A stretch of DNA of 64,000 nt from Niastella yeongjuensis (GCF_900110245.1 NZ_FOCZ01000003.1:124001-188000), one strand, 5' to 3'; positions 8,901 to 18,078 are shown, numbered from the stretch's first letter. The notes: generated by a model not told the origin, from the letters alone. Made by a program: numbers and translations.

Positions 8901-10656
8901 CAGTACCGATTATAACAGGTATAAAATAACTTCTCAATTTACTTATGATATGAACGGCAATATGATCGGGGCCAAAGACGAAGGCAACCGGTTGGTAGCA
9001 AATATTTATGATTACCAGGACAAATACACCGTAGCCTCCGTGATCAATGCCGATGCGGTTGCCGATAAACCAGCTTATACCAGCTTTGAAACAAATGTAT
9101 TGGGCGGCTGGCAATTATCTGGTGCTGCCAATTATGTAAACAACAATGGAATTACTGGTGCGGGGGTGTTTAACCTGTCGGGCGCCACCCTTTCTGCACC
9201 ATTAAATACGGCAAAACCCTATTTACTTTCTTTCTGGGCTAATAATAGCGGCGTATCGGTAACAGGTGGTGCCACGCTTACCAAATCGGCTCCTGTTATA
9301 AATGGCTTTACCTATTATGAGTATGAGATTGTGGCAGGCACAGGAACAGTATCGGTTACTGGCAATGCATACATCGATGAATTACGGGTATATCCAAAGA
9401 ATGCCCGTATGCGTACAGTTACGTATGAGCCATTGATTGGTAAAACAGCTGAGTGTGACGAGAACAACAGGACTACTTATTATGAATATGACGACCTGGC
9501 CAGGTTACGCTTTATAAAAGATGAGAACAGGAATATTGTGAAGATGTATGAATATAATAACGTATCCATACAAAACGGTTGTCCTGGTACCTATTGGAAT
9601 CACCAGATAACAGAAATATTTACCAAGTCGAACTGCGGGGTAGACTTTTTAGGTGCTGATGTACCCTACACGGTACCGGCCAATAAGTATACATCCACCA
9701 TAAGCCAGGCCGATGCGGATGCCCAGGCTGAACAGGAGATCCTGACACAGGGGCAACAACAAGCCGATAACAGTGGGTCTCAAAACTGTCAACAGATCTT
9801 TTATAATGACGCGATGTCCCAATCGTTTACCTCACAATCTTGTGGCGATGGTTTTGAAGGAGGTCAGGTTCCTTACTCAGTGCCTGCCAGAAAATATGGT
9901 TCAATTATTCCTGGTGAAGCCAACCAACGGGCATTGGAAGAGATTGCAGCCAACGGACAGGCGAATGCTAATGACCCGGCGAATGCCATATGTATAGCAG
10001 ATTCAAGACCTGTTTGGGTATGGATGGATGGCGGAGATTCCTATTGCGCCAATATAAACGGACAAACACCTGCGCATTTAATGATGCTGGCAACGGATGT
10101 AAATCCAAACAGCAGCACATATGGGCAAACCAGTTACCAGGATGGTGGAGTCAGCGACGCATGTCCGTTGCCCTGGTATAGTACCGATCAAAGCGGCGAC
10201 TATTATTCACAGAACTGTCCCGGGAAAATTGCTGACCCGTATCCTGTATATGAGGGGCCGGGCTGGTATGGTTCCACAGTGTCGATAGAAGATGCGAATA
10301 ACCAGGCAAAACAGGATGCACAAGGCCAGGCGAATTATTGGGGTACCTGCCATTCTGAACAGCTTTCTGTTGAATATTCCAATATCGGATATGATGATGT
10401 AGGAGTGGAGTTTGTTGATCCCGTAAATACATGGGAGACCTATTATTGGGATGCGACTCATTACACGTCAGGCTACTTCAGATATCTGCCCTCAGGCACT
10501 TACAACATTAACTTCTATCCCTGGGACGACTACCTGCGGCATGATTACCAGGCGGGGTGTGACGGATGGGCGGATGGCCCTTATACGAGGACCATTAGTA
10601 ATTGTGTAATGAGCAAAGATTGTATTGGCGTGTGGATCAATTCCCATTTTGATTAA
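5956..10656 (+). CDS. Large exported YD/RHS-type repeat protein with three DUF5977-like repeats
   Basis: From ATG 5956 the protein has 1566 residues and a signal peptide (RRIISVCTGLLIFITSHAQ). An in-frame ATG at 5863 would add 31 lysine-rich residues that spoil the signal peptide, so it is not used. The N-terminal region (VSPQTGSATFSLPIF..., SLVSGGAITRM) is typical of Bacteroidota RHS/wall-associated proteins. Near residues 635-685 is a hydrophobic stretch (GVISTITTIVDIVSLACG, then WVSVIVDVIGGLVTLI). YD-repeat motifs (YYEYDDLARL) lie near residue 1180. Three DUF5977-like repeats (VPYTVPANKY, VPYSVPARKY and a diverged third) follow at about 1215-1275, 1281-1345 and 1406-1465. It lacks the RHS core and toxin tip and heads the toxin island, so it may be a shell or partner protein; that is inferred. 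Confidence 0.75.
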   Translation: MLQRRIISVCTGLLIFITSHAQVSPQTGSATFSLPIFNWKDNKSRLNTQVALSYTSGNGLKVNDVASNVGQGWSLVSGGAITRMQVGEPDDQKGYDGNGKESDITKYPNGFLYAYNSAQDSRNGCPLSLTRYPIYGSMNQLYKQHNPVASDKQLDYFSFQFNGKAGMFVLDPVNGDVGAILGDSKMKISFQRDENMADTRTTITSFTIQDVDGLIYRFKDHGKMKVLEESYCDPDIKGKLTQPKFEGNNVYHQAGFENAKFVKPWVINSWYLSEIEDPFTLASDGVHHVKITFTYDGRDVRNVAGIDISYDSWHDYSTVTHKTSITQTLEIKNIVMPDGHNVTFNYGADRADLYGERALASVDITYQGRYLSRHQLTTSYFILNRYGSPVTDYQKKVARLCLLSVKKLGVDLKDDSPPYKFDYYTGSNNPDDVVPPAFSWAHDIWGFYNGTNSKDFSSNAMSPLDAQFHPNNSQCRGLCFMRNNAATPYLNTKDGYAKNGLLRQIIYPTGGTLTYEYQQNSGVLLHTSTSIVLGGVHVSQTSSTDGGYSNGCASPLVTHYNYVLENSSQSSLWGVEMPVNQDANTMHYEPEERKYKWTWRTAPAGSCVWTYQYPGILSQNQAVDLTSFQKTMDAIAPVLGVISTITTIVDIVSLACGATGFLSWVSVIVDVIGGLVTLILSCTGNNSKDGTSINYHNLDLNATSPLPTQFKRVEVVEGSGANGRTVQQFTDDSDYPIWVESNPHFVARQRFAPWAYGLPKLTTVYDALNNKVKETEYQYDTTYAQEMLDDIFKGPPPANGVWSYLVSCKCLVERTASQRNTDWVKPQEYNANYQVHTVPGTLDVDFYPMYSGRIQLQKNIERVYKKGDASQYVSTETEYVYNLTNYEVSQITTQKSNGDHSSKTIGYSADYYGGIFDVMNANNLLNVQIESADAVMNPVYKVINESVTEYTQTGNGDIKPLRTLESRVDRPAQSWTYYQGPLSTDYNRYKITSQFTYDMNGNMIGAKDEGNRLVANIYDYQDKYTVASVINADAVADKPAYTSFETNVLGGWQLSGAANYVNNNGITGAGVFNLSGATLSAPLNTAKPYLLSFWANNSGVSVTGGATLTKSAPVINGFTYYEYEIVAGTGTVSVTGNAYIDELRVYPKNARMRTVTYEPLIGKTAECDENNRTTYYEYDDLARLRFIKDENRNIVKMYEYNNVSIQNGCPGTYWNHQITEIFTKSNCGVDFLGADVPYTVPANKYTSTISQADADAQAEQEILTQGQQQADNSGSQNCQQIFYNDAMSQSFTSQSCGDGFEGGQVPYSVPARKYGSIIPGEANQRALEEIAANGQANANDPANAICIADSRPVWVWMDGGDSYCANINGQTPAHLMMLATDVNPNSSTYGQTSYQDGGVSDACPLPWYSTDQSGDYYSQNCPGKIADPYPVYEGPGWYGSTVSIEDANNQAKQDAQGQANYWGTCHSEQLSVEYSNIGYDDVGVEFVDPVNTWETYYWDATHYTSGYFRYLPSGTYNINFYPWDDYLRHDYQAGCDGWADGPYTRTISNCVMSKDCIGVWINSHFD

Positions 10657-10677
10657 ATAAAGTATAAAGAACTATTT

Positions 10678-11301
10678 ATGAATAAGAGTAACCGGATAGT
10701 GAAATTATTATCAGCATCATTCACCATATTGTTGTTCTCGTTCTTCTTACCACCTAAGAGTATTTATACCGTTCCGTTCAACGATATAAATAACCAAAAA
10801 GTGAATTTGTTTCCGTACATGGGTAAAAAAATTGTATTTATCACTTTATCGGGAAAGGAGGCAGATTCTACCCTGGAGCAGCTGTCGGCTTTTTGCAGGC
10901 GATATAAAGACAGTACGGTCATTATTGGTGTATTGTCGATAGAGGATGGCTATAATGAAGCGGAGAAGAAGGCGATCAAAGCCTCTTACAATAGCAAAAT
11001 GCCGGGGTTGATGCTTACTGAGGGTATGTATACAAGGAATGCTTCAAAAGACCAATCAGGGCTTATGCAATGGCTTACGCATAAAGAACAGAACCTGCGG
11101 GTTGACAAAGAGGTAACAGAAGCAGGGTGTAAGTTCTTTATAGATGAAGGCGGGGTGCTTTATAGTGCACTGGGGGCGCATTTTCCCCTGAGCTCTCTAT
11201 TCGTTCAGCGTATTATGAGTAAGCCAAAAAGGCCCAGGCCTTCTGCAGCCGACCTCGAGAAAAGACGAAATGAAATGAAACTCAGGAAGCAGGGCAATTA
11301 A
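10678..11301 (+). CDS. Exported glutathione-peroxidase-like (thioredoxin-fold) protein lacking the active-site Cys
   Basis: A 207-residue protein with an N-terminal hydrophobic export signal. The central part follows a glutathione-peroxidase/thioredoxin-fold layout: GKKIVFITLSGKEADST where active enzymes have a strand plus the Cys or Sec loop, then LEQLSAFCRRYKDSTVIIGV, LMQWLTHKEQ, and CKFFIDEGGVLYSALG like the KFLID strand near the family C-terminus. The peroxidatic Cys/Sec position is not Cys, so peroxidase activity is unlikely. The last 30 residues are basic (KPKRPRPS, RRNEMKLRKQ). It sits 21 bp after the repeat protein and 30 bp before the first RHS toxin gene, so the three are probably co-transcribed. 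A scaffolding or chaperone role in toxin assembly is speculative. Confidence 0.6.
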   Translation: MNKSNRIVKLLSASFTILLFSFFLPPKSIYTVPFNDINNQKVNLFPYMGKKIVFITLSGKEADSTLEQLSAFCRRYKDSTVIIGVLSIEDGYNEAEKKAIKASYNSKMPGLMLTEGMYTRNASKDQSGLMQWLTHKEQNLRVDKEVTEAGCKFFIDEGGVLYSALGAHFPLSSLFVQRIMSKPKRPRPSAADLEKRRNEMKLRKQGN

Positions 11302-11331
11302 GATAATTCTTAAAAAGAAAAAAGTTTTCCG

Positions 11332-14300
11332 ATGAAATGTAGAAAACCTTTCCGGCAGGTATGTTTCATAAGCCTCATTTTATTGAGTTTTGCCAATAGT
11401 GCATTTTCTCAATTTCTGCTATGGAACCCCAGCCATGCCGTAGGCCCGGTTAGCGGTAATACCCATTACGCCTATAATCAAACGCCAGATCAATTGGTTG
11501 AGATCTATATTGCAGGCTTTCCATCGGTGGGACAAACTTACCAGTGGTGGAGTAACACTACACCCAATGATGCGGGGTTTACTGCGATCCCGGGAGCAAC
11601 GCAAAGCAGTTACACACCGGGACCGCTTACACAAAATATGTGGTTCAAAAGGCAAACGACCAATATATTGGGCGCTTACATTTTCTCCAATGTGGTAAAG
11701 CTAACCGTAGTCTCCAACAATTGGGAAGATCGCAATTATATCCGGGAACATGATGTACAGGTAACAGGTGTTACTACCTGGCAGGCCGTAGATCAGTTAC
11801 CTATTGGCCAGAAAATACAAACCACCAGTTATGTAGATGGTATAGGACGCTCGGTTGAAAAGATAAGCCGTGAAACCGCTACGCCGGCAACACCGGGTGG
11901 TCTATGGGGTGATGTGGTGTTATTTTCTCAATACGATCAGTTTGGCCGGGAGTCTCAAAAATACCTTCCTTATACTACAACCACCGAAGCTGGAAAGTAT
12001 AAAACAGCGCCGCTTACCGAGCAGCCCCAGTATTATACAAACACTTATAACGAAACGGCTGCATATTCCACTGTTACGTTCGATAATAGCCCCCTGAACA
12101 GAATTACTAATATAAAGCAGCCGGGAACAGCCTGGGCCGCAGCTGCTGGTAATGGTGCCGTATATGACATGAACACTGCTGCCGACAATGTGCAGAAGTT
12201 TTCGGTCGACTATGTACAGGGAAACCCGCCAGTGAATGGTGGTCCTTACGATGCCAATACTTTATATAAGCAATCCTTTCTGGATGAAAAAGGCAAACAG
12301 GTGATTGTTTATACCGATAATTTGGGGCAACAAGTATGTAAAAAGATGCAATTAGAAGATGTGCCTTCTGATGCTCATGCCGGTTGGATGTGTGTTTATT
12401 TCGTTTATGACGACAAGGGATTGTTGCGTTACCAATTACAACCGGAAGCCGTAAAATACCTTGATGCCAATGGATGGTCTTTTGCTGGTGCGAACGGACA
12501 ACAGGTATTAAATGAACTTTGCTTTCAATACAATTATGACGATAAGGCAAGGATGACCTGGAAAAAGTTTCCGGGCGTAGCGCCGATAACTTTTGTGTAT
12601 GATAACCGCGATCGGGTAGTGTTTACACAAGACGGTAATCAGGCTGCCATGTCAACCCCTCAATGGACAGCTAATTTGTATGACGATTTAGATCGGTCTG
12701 TTATCACTACTTTATATAATACTACAAAAACAGCTGCTGATTTACAGGTGGATATCAATAATTCAGTAAATAATTCAACAACTGTTACCACCACAGCACT
12801 GGGTGCCTCGATAAATACTTCCACACAAAATAATCCCATTACAAACAGCGATCTTAATAATAGTGCTGTTTGTACAATTGTAAAATACCAGTTTTACGAT
12901 AACTATTCGTTTGCAGGTGCGCAATCATTCAGTACTGCGTTTACCAATTTGTCTGCTTACAGCAGTTCCGACCAAAATGTGCTGCCAATTCTTTCGTCTA
13001 ATCGCATTATAGGTAAGTCTACCGGTAGCATGACAAGAGTACTGGGTTCCAATAATTTTTTAACAAGCACCCATTATTATGACGAGAAGGGAGCGCCTAT
13101 ACAGACGTTAAAGGACAACATAAAGTCTGGAACGGATATCACTACCCTGCAATATCATTTTGACGGTCACGTAATGAGTGTTTGTTCCGATCACACAACG
13201 ACCGGTACAGGCTTTAGCCATTACATTACACTTACCAAAAATAATGTCGATAAGCTTGGCCGAATAACTTCTGTGCAAAAACAATATGGCAGCAATGCGT
13301 TCAAAACAGTTGCGTCATATGATTATGATGATGTGGGCAGGGTAAAAACAAACCACCTCGATCCGGACTACGTTCCAGTAAATGGGCGAACCGGGGGAGG
13401 GCTTGAATCGCTGGAGTTTAATTATAATATCCATAACCAGTTAACAGGCATAAACAAAGATTTTGCGCTTAAAAACCCCGCAAACTATAATAAATGGGAG
13501 CATTTCTTTGGAATGTACCTTGGTTTTGATAACCGGGACAACGTATTTGCAGGCTCACAACTCGATGGAAAAGTTTCCGGCGTATTATGGAATACCCAGG
13601 GTGATGATGCACAGCGCAAATACGACTTTACTTATGACAATGCCGACAGGCTTGTAAATGCTGCTTTTACAGAACAAAAATACCCGGGTGATGGATGGAG
13701 CAATGCCAAAATGGATTTTACAGTTACGGGTACCAGCGGTAAAATAACCTATGACCTCAATGGTAATTTGTTGAACATGCTGCAAAAGGGAGTGATGCCC
13801 GGTACAGCAGCACCTATAACTATAGATGAATTAAATTATAGTTATGCTTCTTACAGTAACAAATTACAAAGTGTAACCGACCAAATGACGGCCACGAATG
13901 TGAATGGCTTGTCGGGCGACTTTAAAGATGGCAGCAATGGCGCCGCTCCTGATTATGTATATGATAACAATGGCAATGTAGTGGTGGATCTGAACAAAAA
14001 TGCGAAGGACCTTGAAAATGTAGTGGGAGCCAATGGCGTAAGTTATAATTATCTGGATAAACCAGAAAAAATACGGATCGCAGGAAAAGGCACCATCAAA
14101 CTAGTATACAATGCTGATGGTGAAAAACTCCAGCGGATTTTTACACCTGAAAGCGGAACCGCTATTACGACCACCTATATCGGCCAGTTCCAATATCAGG
14201 CGACTGGCAGCGGTGCTGATGTGTTGCAGTATATCAACTTTGAAGAAGGCCGCATTCGGGCAATGCAACCAACGAACACTTCCCAGGATGGTGGTTTGGA

Positions 14301-16278
14301 TGCGATGGAAGTTAATGGGAATATCGGATTACCTGATGGACGGATGGGCGTGTACGATTATTTTGTAAAAGATTATCAGCAAAACGTGCGGATGGTATTG
14401 ACTGAAGAAACGCACAATGCTTATAATACTTGTACCATGGAATCGAACAGGTACCTGGCGGAGGATCCTGTATTTGGTCAAACCGGCGGAGCTAATGAAG
14501 TAGAGACAACACGCTATCCCAAACCATCCGGCTGGCAAAACGCCAACCTGGGCAGTTCGGTTAGCCGGTTGGGTAATAATGCTGGTCACAATGTTGGCCC
14601 CAATACTTTGCAAAAGGTAATGGCCGGTGACCAGGTGAGCGCTTCTGCTCAATATTATTATGAAGTTGCAGCCAGCGGCGTTAATACCAATATGGTTAGT
14701 ACGGTTTTAACCAGTCTGGCGCAGGCCATTACAGGTGGCGGTGCTGCTACCAGCATGGTAAAAGCAAATGCTACCGGTATTACAAACCAGTTAAATGGTA
14801 CATCCGGATTTATAAATGCTGTACAGCCTTCGGGTGGTGGTGGCACAAACCCACAAGCCTACCTGACCATCTTGTTTTTCGACGAACGGTTTAATTTTAT
14901 AGAAGCGGCCGATGGGGGTGTAGTACAACAACAGGTGGGCGCTTCAGGAAGTGACCCGGCGCCAATTGGTTTGGGTGCTGTTAAAGCGCCAAAGAATGGA
15001 TATGCGTTTGTTTATGTAAGCAATCAAAACGATCAGGACGTATACTTCGATAACCTGAAAGTGGGTATCACCAGGGGGAATATAATTGAAGAGAGCCATT
15101 ATTATGCCTATGGATTGAAAATTGCAGCCATCAGCAGCCGTAAAGCAGGCGATGTAAATGAAGGAAAATTAAAGAATAACTATCTTTATAACGAAAAGGA
15201 GTTCTTTGATGATGGTGACCTGAACTGGTATGACTATGGATTCAGGAATTATGATCCTCAGATCGGCAGATTTATGGCAGTGGATCCCCTGGCCGACGAC
15301 TATACGGTATTTTCACCCTATCATTATGCAGGTGATGATCCCATAACCAATATTGATGTTAACGGCCTTAGTGTAGGTGGCCTTGTGGCTGAAGCAGCTG
15401 GCGATGTTTTTGTAGGCAGCAAAACAATAGATCAGGCTGCCGTATTTGTAACTGCTGTTAGAGCGGTAAAGACTGTAGATGCAGGGTTAAATTTAACCGG
15501 CCTGGCTTTGACTGTAACCAGTGTAGTTGTGCAAACGTCCGTTAACGTGTGCAATATAGTTACCGGAAAAATAGGAACAATTCAGGTTGGACAAGGGCCA
15601 CAAGGAACTGAAAATCCAGCACTTTTATTGGGCTCTCCTGCTTCGGGACCGTTGCCGCCTATATTCTGGTCAGAGTTTTGGTATCCGGCCATCGAGGAAA
15701 TAGATATTGAATATTCCCAAACTGCAGCGGGTAAAACGCAATTGTTACAATTACCCGAGTTTCCTGGTATTGATTTTTTAATGTTTCACTATGAAAAGAA
15801 TCAGGCTCAGCAGGATAAAAATGGAAGAGCTGCCAGGGATGCTAACAGTGATGTCTCAAATCCGAATTCAAAGATATTCGATTTACATGAAGTGGCTTAC
15901 AAGTCAACAAAGGAAGGGGGGCAATTTGCGATAATGCGACCAGCTCCCAGAAGTCAAAATACAGGTCATGGCGCCAGTTTGAGGTGGTTTTATGCTGACA
16001 ATAATATGCAGGATGGAGACTTGTTTTTGGTACCGCTATTTAAACCCGATGCGCTTCAGCGTGTTCCGATTTTGATGCCAGAATCAAAAAACCAACCTAA
16101 ATTAACACCTATTCCGGTTCCTGTCATCCGTAATGAGCCGATAAGAGAAGTGGGTAAGCGTGTGGGACAGGGGGTAACCGCAGGTGTAGTTATCTATGGA
16201 ATTTACAGAGTTGTAAAATGGGGAACCGTATTTTTTACAGAAGGGGCTACTTTGCCATGGGCTTTATCCCCACTTTAG
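11332..16278 (+). CDS. RHS polymorphic toxin 1, NucA/NucB-like nuclease tip
   Basis: A 1648-residue exported protein. In order: signal peptide (ending NSAFSQ); an Ig-like segment (TYQWWSNTTPNDAGF, residues about 55-125); a DUF6443-like domain (REHDVQVTGV, SYVDGIGRSVEKIS, about 130-185); many YD repeats; and an RHS-associated core at about 1283-1345 (YDYGFRNYDPQIGRF, DPLADDY, NIDVNGL). A hydrophobic linker follows, then the variable tip. Residues about 1517-1570 carry HEVAYKSTKEGG, PRSQNTGHGASLRWFY and DGDLFLV. These line up with the DEYPFASTxEGG, SENxxxGxxLxxFY and DGDxFxV pattern of NucA/NucB DNases, with Asp replaced by His. The protein ends with a possible membrane helix (AGVVIYGIYRVVKWGTVFF). 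The next gene encodes a SUKH immunity protein. Confidence 0.8.
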   Translation: MKCRKPFRQVCFISLILLSFANSAFSQFLLWNPSHAVGPVSGNTHYAYNQTPDQLVEIYIAGFPSVGQTYQWWSNTTPNDAGFTAIPGATQSSYTPGPLTQNMWFKRQTTNILGAYIFSNVVKLTVVSNNWEDRNYIREHDVQVTGVTTWQAVDQLPIGQKIQTTSYVDGIGRSVEKISRETATPATPGGLWGDVVLFSQYDQFGRESQKYLPYTTTTEAGKYKTAPLTEQPQYYTNTYNETAAYSTVTFDNSPLNRITNIKQPGTAWAAAAGNGAVYDMNTAADNVQKFSVDYVQGNPPVNGGPYDANTLYKQSFLDEKGKQVIVYTDNLGQQVCKKMQLEDVPSDAHAGWMCVYFVYDDKGLLRYQLQPEAVKYLDANGWSFAGANGQQVLNELCFQYNYDDKARMTWKKFPGVAPITFVYDNRDRVVFTQDGNQAAMSTPQWTANLYDDLDRSVITTLYNTTKTAADLQVDINNSVNNSTTVTTTALGASINTSTQNNPITNSDLNNSAVCTIVKYQFYDNYSFAGAQSFSTAFTNLSAYSSSDQNVLPILSSNRIIGKSTGSMTRVLGSNNFLTSTHYYDEKGAPIQTLKDNIKSGTDITTLQYHFDGHVMSVCSDHTTTGTGFSHYITLTKNNVDKLGRITSVQKQYGSNAFKTVASYDYDDVGRVKTNHLDPDYVPVNGRTGGGLESLEFNYNIHNQLTGINKDFALKNPANYNKWEHFFGMYLGFDNRDNVFAGSQLDGKVSGVLWNTQGDDAQRKYDFTYDNADRLVNAAFTEQKYPGDGWSNAKMDFTVTGTSGKITYDLNGNLLNMLQKGVMPGTAAPITIDELNYSYASYSNKLQSVTDQMTATNVNGLSGDFKDGSNGAAPDYVYDNNGNVVVDLNKNAKDLENVVGANGVSYNYLDKPEKIRIAGKGTIKLVYNADGEKLQRIFTPESGTAITTTYIGQFQYQATGSGADVLQYINFEEGRIRAMQPTNTSQDGGLDAMEVNGNIGLPDGRMGVYDYFVKDYQQNVRMVLTEETHNAYNTCTMESNRYLAEDPVFGQTGGANEVETTRYPKPSGWQNANLGSSVSRLGNNAGHNVGPNTLQKVMAGDQVSASAQYYYEVAASGVNTNMVSTVLTSLAQAITGGGAATSMVKANATGITNQLNGTSGFINAVQPSGGGGTNPQAYLTILFFDERFNFIEAADGGVVQQQVGASGSDPAPIGLGAVKAPKNGYAFVYVSNQNDQDVYFDNLKVGITRGNIIEESHYYAYGLKIAAISSRKAGDVNEGKLKNNYLYNEKEFFDDGDLNWYDYGFRNYDPQIGRFMAVDPLADDYTVFSPYHYAGDDPITNIDVNGLSVGGLVAEAAGDVFVGSKTIDQAAVFVTAVRAVKTVDAGLNLTGLALTVTSVVVQTSVNVCNIVTGKIGTIQVGQGPQGTENPALLLGSPASGPLPPIFWSEFWYPAIEEIDIEYSQTAAGKTQLLQLPEFPGIDFLMFHYEKNQAQQDKNGRAARDANSDVSNPNSKIFDLHEVAYKSTKEGGQFAIMRPAPRSQNTGHGASLRWFYADNNMQDGDLFLVPLFKPDALQRVPILMPESKNQPKLTPIPVPVIRNEPIREVGKRVGQGVTAGVVIYGIYRVVKWGTVFFTEGATLPWALSPL

Positions 16279-16297
16279 TATTTTTAATTAATTTATT

Positions 16298-16882
16298 ATG
16301 GCCACATTTAATGCTTTGCTGGAATCGTTTGATACATCTCTTCGGAAATTTAATTTAACCAATTATGAGCGGCTTTATGCGCCCTTGTCCGATGGGGAAA
16401 TAAATGATTATCTGGAACAACTGAACATCAATGATGAGGATTTTAAATTGTTATATAAATGGAAAAATGGATATGACCCTGATCAAAATCCACAGGTTCT
16501 TTGTCAGTTATTTGATTTTGGAACATTGGTTTCATTAAATTATATAGTCGAAGCATTGGAGGCTAATGAAACTATCGGCAGTTGGGAAGATAATTTTATT
16601 CCGCTGATAACCGATTCTACAGGGCAATATCTTTTATTCAACAACGACAGGAACAGCAAAGACTACGGAAAGCTGCATTTGTATTCGGCATCCTTGTTGT
16701 TTGTTGAAGAGCCGGTTAGTTATCATGATTCGATTGCATCTTTCATTGATACAACAATTGAAGCATATGAAACCGGTGCATTAAGATATGATGCACACGA
16801 AGATTGGTTAAATAAGGATGTAGACGAGTTTAGAAGGATAGGGAAACGCATTAATGTGAATTCGGAATACTGGTCTCTTTAA
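16298..16882 (+). CDS. SMI1/KNR4 (SUKH) family immunity protein
   Basis: A 194-residue cytosolic protein with no signal peptide. It shows the SUKH signature order: LSDGEINDYLEQLN, then FKLLYKWKNGY, LFDFGTLVSL, a central FIPLITDSTGQYLLFN, then DYGKLHLYS, and a C-terminal helix with SFIDTTIEAYETGA. SUKH proteins are common immunity proteins encoded beside nuclease-type polymorphic toxins. The gene begins 19 bp after RHS toxin 1, so it is the expected antidote to the NucA/NucB-like tip. A cytosolic location fits a DNase target inside the cell. The coding sequence is visibly more AT-rich than the RHS repeat region, consistent with transfer as a tip/immunity unit. Confidence 0.85.
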   Translation: MATFNALLESFDTSLRKFNLTNYERLYAPLSDGEINDYLEQLNINDEDFKLLYKWKNGYDPDQNPQVLCQLFDFGTLVSLNYIVEALEANETIGSWEDNFIPLITDSTGQYLLFNNDRNSKDYGKLHLYSASLLFVEEPVSYHDSIASFIDTTIEAYETGALRYDAHEDWLNKDVDEFRRIGKRINVNSEYWSL

Positions 16883-16913
16883 GTAATAAGGAAAATACCA
16901 CAACTCTTAAACC

Positions 16914-17918
16914 ATGTTATTTAAAAGCATATTCGTACCCAAAACCTCATACCTCCTTGGCATTTTAGTCCTGGGCCTTGCCTGCAATACCCCATCGGGG
17001 CATGGTAAAGTACGTAAGGATAAAGGCCAGGGAATGATAGGAGGAGCAACCGGATCTGATAATAATGACGATGCACTGAGTTTGCAATTGAATTTACAAC
17101 CCGGTTCCAAGTATTATTATACCATCAATAATGAATATGATATAGCCCTGGAGGCAGGAGGCAAAAGCATCAATAATAAGAACAAATCGGATGTGAGCCT
17201 CACGTATGATATTCAAAAAGACAGTGCAGGTAATTATCTATTACAAATGCACTACGATAAAATACACCTGTATACCAAAGCGGGTGACAAAGAGTCGGAA
17301 ATGGATGCGGACAATGCAAATGCTACATTCGATCCGGTAGAGAAGATGTTGGGTGTTTTAAAATCTACGAATATCACCGCTGTTATTAGTTCCGCAGGAA
17401 AAATAAAGGATATCACCGGATATAAAGAATTGGGGGATAAAATTATAGCAGGCCTGAATATTACAGATCTACAGGCAAGAAATATGGCCCTGGAAAAATG
17501 GGATAAAGTAATTGGTGAAGGCCTGATAAAAAAGAATATCGATCAGGCCTTCCATCTTTTTCCCGATTCAGCCATAGAGGTAGGAGATACGTGGAAATTG
17601 CAATCTCAACAAAAAGGAGAAGTGCCATTGAACGAAACATCCAAGTATAAACTAAAGGATGTAGATGATGGGATCGCATATATTAGTTCAGAAGGTCAGA
17701 TCGAGAGTGATAAAACGGAAGCCAAAGTGATGGGATACCCGGTAACTGGAAATCTGCAAGGCAGTCAATCAGGCGAATATGAAGTAGATGCGAAAACCGG
17801 CATGTTGTTGAAGAATAAAGTGACCGCTAAAGTAGAAGGATCGTTTCTAATGATGGGCCGTGAAATTCCGGTTACCATAAAAACGGAAGTTAAAATGGCT
17901 GGGAAAAAGATTATCTAA
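16914..17918 (+). CDS. DUF6263-like lipoprotein
   Basis: A 334-residue protein with a lipoprotein signal (LLGILVLGLAC; lipidated Cys near residue 24). The body has alternating strand-like segments: a YYYTINNEYDIALEA start, a central FDPVEKMLGVLKS, SSAGKIKDITGY, a FPDSAIEVGDTWKL motif, and a GEYEVDAKTGMLL segment near the end. This order fits the DUF6263 family of Bacteroidota envelope proteins, whose function is not established. It sits between the two RHS modules, 31 bp after the SUKH gene, and so may be read with the first unit. Nothing in the sequence ties it to toxin function. The DUF number is from memory and is less certain than the lipoprotein call. Confidence 0.6.
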   Translation: MLFKSIFVPKTSYLLGILVLGLACNTPSGHGKVRKDKGQGMIGGATGSDNNDDALSLQLNLQPGSKYYYTINNEYDIALEAGGKSINNKNKSDVSLTYDIQKDSAGNYLLQMHYDKIHLYTKAGDKESEMDADNANATFDPVEKMLGVLKSTNITAVISSAGKIKDITGYKELGDKIIAGLNITDLQARNMALEKWDKVIGEGLIKKNIDQAFHLFPDSAIEVGDTWKLQSQQKGEVPLNETSKYKLKDVDDGIAYISSEGQIESDKTEAKVMGYPVTGNLQGSQSGEYEVDAKTGMLLKNKVTAKVEGSFLMMGREIPVTIKTEVKMAGKKII

Positions 17919-17957
17919 AATAAAGGAGTTTATTTTCTAATTATTTATTTCTGCATC

Positions 17958-18078
17958 CGGCAAAAAACAGTCGGCATCAATTGAGCCCAAAAGGCTTCAA
18001 TTGACGCTGATCAGGATTGTATTGCTTTAAATCTATAAACAGGCAGAAACAGGCATTATACATTGTTTGCATTATTTA
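17958..18078 (+). promoter_or_regulatory. Conserved hairpin leader upstream of RHS toxin 2 (copy 2)
   Basis: The second copy of the leader seen at 5731. TCAATTGA occurs twice in inverted pairing, enclosing GCC-CAAAA-GGC plus one bulged T. The inner stem bases differ from copy 1, yet still pair, which is compensatory-like. The flanking CGCTGATCAGGATTGTATTG block and a downstream AAACAGG...ATACATTGTTTGCAT segment also match copy 1. It ends just before the start of the second RHS gene. Confidence 0.55.
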
